Positions 62,946 to 64,000 of a stretch of DNA of 64,000 nt are shown here, in pieces. A program made the position numbers and the translations under genes. The stretch comes from Antedon mediterranea (Eukaryota; Echinodermata; Crinoidea; Comatulida; Antedonidae). The notes beneath the pieces were generated by a model that saw nothing but the letters and a program-made list of their open reading frames with translations, was not told where the DNA came from and did not search any database. The DNA lies in NCBI RefSeq assembly GCF_964355755.1, contig NC_092672.1, positions 19,094,501 to 19,158,500 on the forward strand. The letters run 5' to 3'. Position 1 is the first letter of the stretch. Every line of letters starts with the position of its first letter.

Positions 62946-63411
62946 TTTAAACCGGTGTCTTCTTTTTAGTTTAAAACGGTGGATTGTTGTTGATTACAAA
63001 AATACGTTTAAAATGGCTGAAAATAAGATTTACATTCCAAAATGTCTGTTATCCAAACGATCTCGCACAGTGCTGTTATTGATGTGTTATACCGTAAGCG
63101 AGTCGGGAGTGTTATAAGCTTAAACCCTTCCTCTGGTTTGGATATTGCTGAAAATTATCAAGATATTTTATGAGCAATCAAATTATTATTTACTTACTTT
63201 GTCAGTAATGTTCATATCTGTGTTCTATTGTAAGATATTTCATAACAGGTTTAGGAAATAGTAAAAATTCACATAACTATTTGAAGTATGTGAATTATTA
63301 TTGCAACATTTATTATCTCGAATGTTATTTACCAATTAACTTAATAATTAAACTTCATAATAGAAGGTTAAGTGAGTTAGGAACACTTAATAAGCCTAAA
63401 TAAACATGGTC

Positions 63412-63575
63412 CAAATTCATTTGACCTATAACATTCAGCAAATTTGAATTACATGTTACAGCATGTTTGAAAGCAGTCTCAAATGTTTTCTTTCATTTGT
63501 GAATCCCTAATGACTATTTCAGAAAATACTCGGGCAAACATTAACTTGGCCGGAATTAACTTAATTACATTTTCA
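63412..63575. repeat. Diverged direct repeat, copy 2
   Basis: Second copy of the block at 62399-62600 (TTTGACCTATAACATTCAGC, CAGTCTCAAATGTTTTCTTT, CATTTGTGAATCCC). The remainder to 64000 has no recognised feature. Confidence 0.7.
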
Positions 63576-64000
63576 TTATAAATTATTTTGAGCCCCTGGG
63601 TTTATGTCCACGAATTCCTAGTCTTGTAACTTAATTTAATTTTTTTTCTGAACAGTTCTGTGATATAAGTTAAAGAGAATAGCAAACTATTCCGTTTTGG
63701 TAGGATTCTTCAACACAGTCAAACCATCAACTACTTTAATAACCAACATTTAATATTATTTTTTATTACAACTTCAATCTATTCTAAATTCAGAAACAAA
63801 TCTGCTATTTCATTTGTTTTGTTTTATGAAAAGTACAGATTGGCTGAGTGAAGTTTATAAGATTGAGAAATATTTAATTACTAGTAGTCCTATACTGTGT
63901 TAAACTTATTACAATAAATTGATACTTTAAAGTAAACATCACAAACACTAGCACTAGCATTTTTGCTCTGCGAAAGCAATAATGGATTAGAAATGTTTAC

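Overview
This is a window of AT-rich eukaryotic nuclear DNA with GT/AG introns, several minisatellites and many short inverted-repeat transposons. The protein content and the abundance of AGGCCTA-type words suggest a marine invertebrate deuterostome, most likely an echinoderm. That placement is an inference; no marker gene settles it. Large open frames at 2.3-3.9 kb and 9.0-12.2 kb are by-products of tandem repeats, not genes.

Three protein-coding genes can be supported. (1) A two-pore channel gene (TPCN1) runs on the minus strand from an ATG at 35649 to at least 12574. I reconstructed eleven exons whose phases all join. They encode about 495 residues, covering all of channel domain I and the start of domain II; the remaining 3' exons were not found and are probably beyond base 1. 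(2) A dynein regulatory complex subunit, DRC10/IQCD, lies on the plus strand in four exons (36415-42924, 491 aa). (3) A single-exon ankyrin-repeat/SOCS-box gene lies at 43379-44863 on the plus strand. TPCN1 and DRC10 start head to head 765 bp apart, an arrangement I also recall for the human genes.

Layout: 1-1.3 kb degenerate tandem repeats; 1.34-1.66 kb a tRNA-derived SINE; 2.4-3.8 kb a 38-bp minisatellite; 5.2-12.15 kb a 57-bp minisatellite split by a 3.7-kb TA-flanked DNA transposon (5453-9173); 12.5-35.6 kb TPCN1, whose introns hold Harbinger-like MITEs, a foldback element and a 4-kb head-to-head palindromic transposon (27506-31521); 35.65-36.41 kb a shared promoter region; 36.4-42.9 kb DRC10, whose introns hold a 55-bp array of 12 units, a TTAA-flanked MITE and a 47-bp array with 282-bp higher-order periodicity interrupted by a LINE; 43.4-44.9 kb the ASB gene; 45-64 kb AT-rich DNA with a second SINE copy, LINE relics and several MITEs but no convincing gene.

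Functionally, TPCN1 would form an endolysosomal cation channel, DRC10 would be part of the nexin-dynein regulatory complex of motile cilia, and the ASB protein would be a substrate receptor for a Cullin-5 ubiquitin ligase. The most distinctive content is the mobile and repeat landscape: clean insertions into satellite arrays allow exact boundaries and target-site duplications to be read directly.
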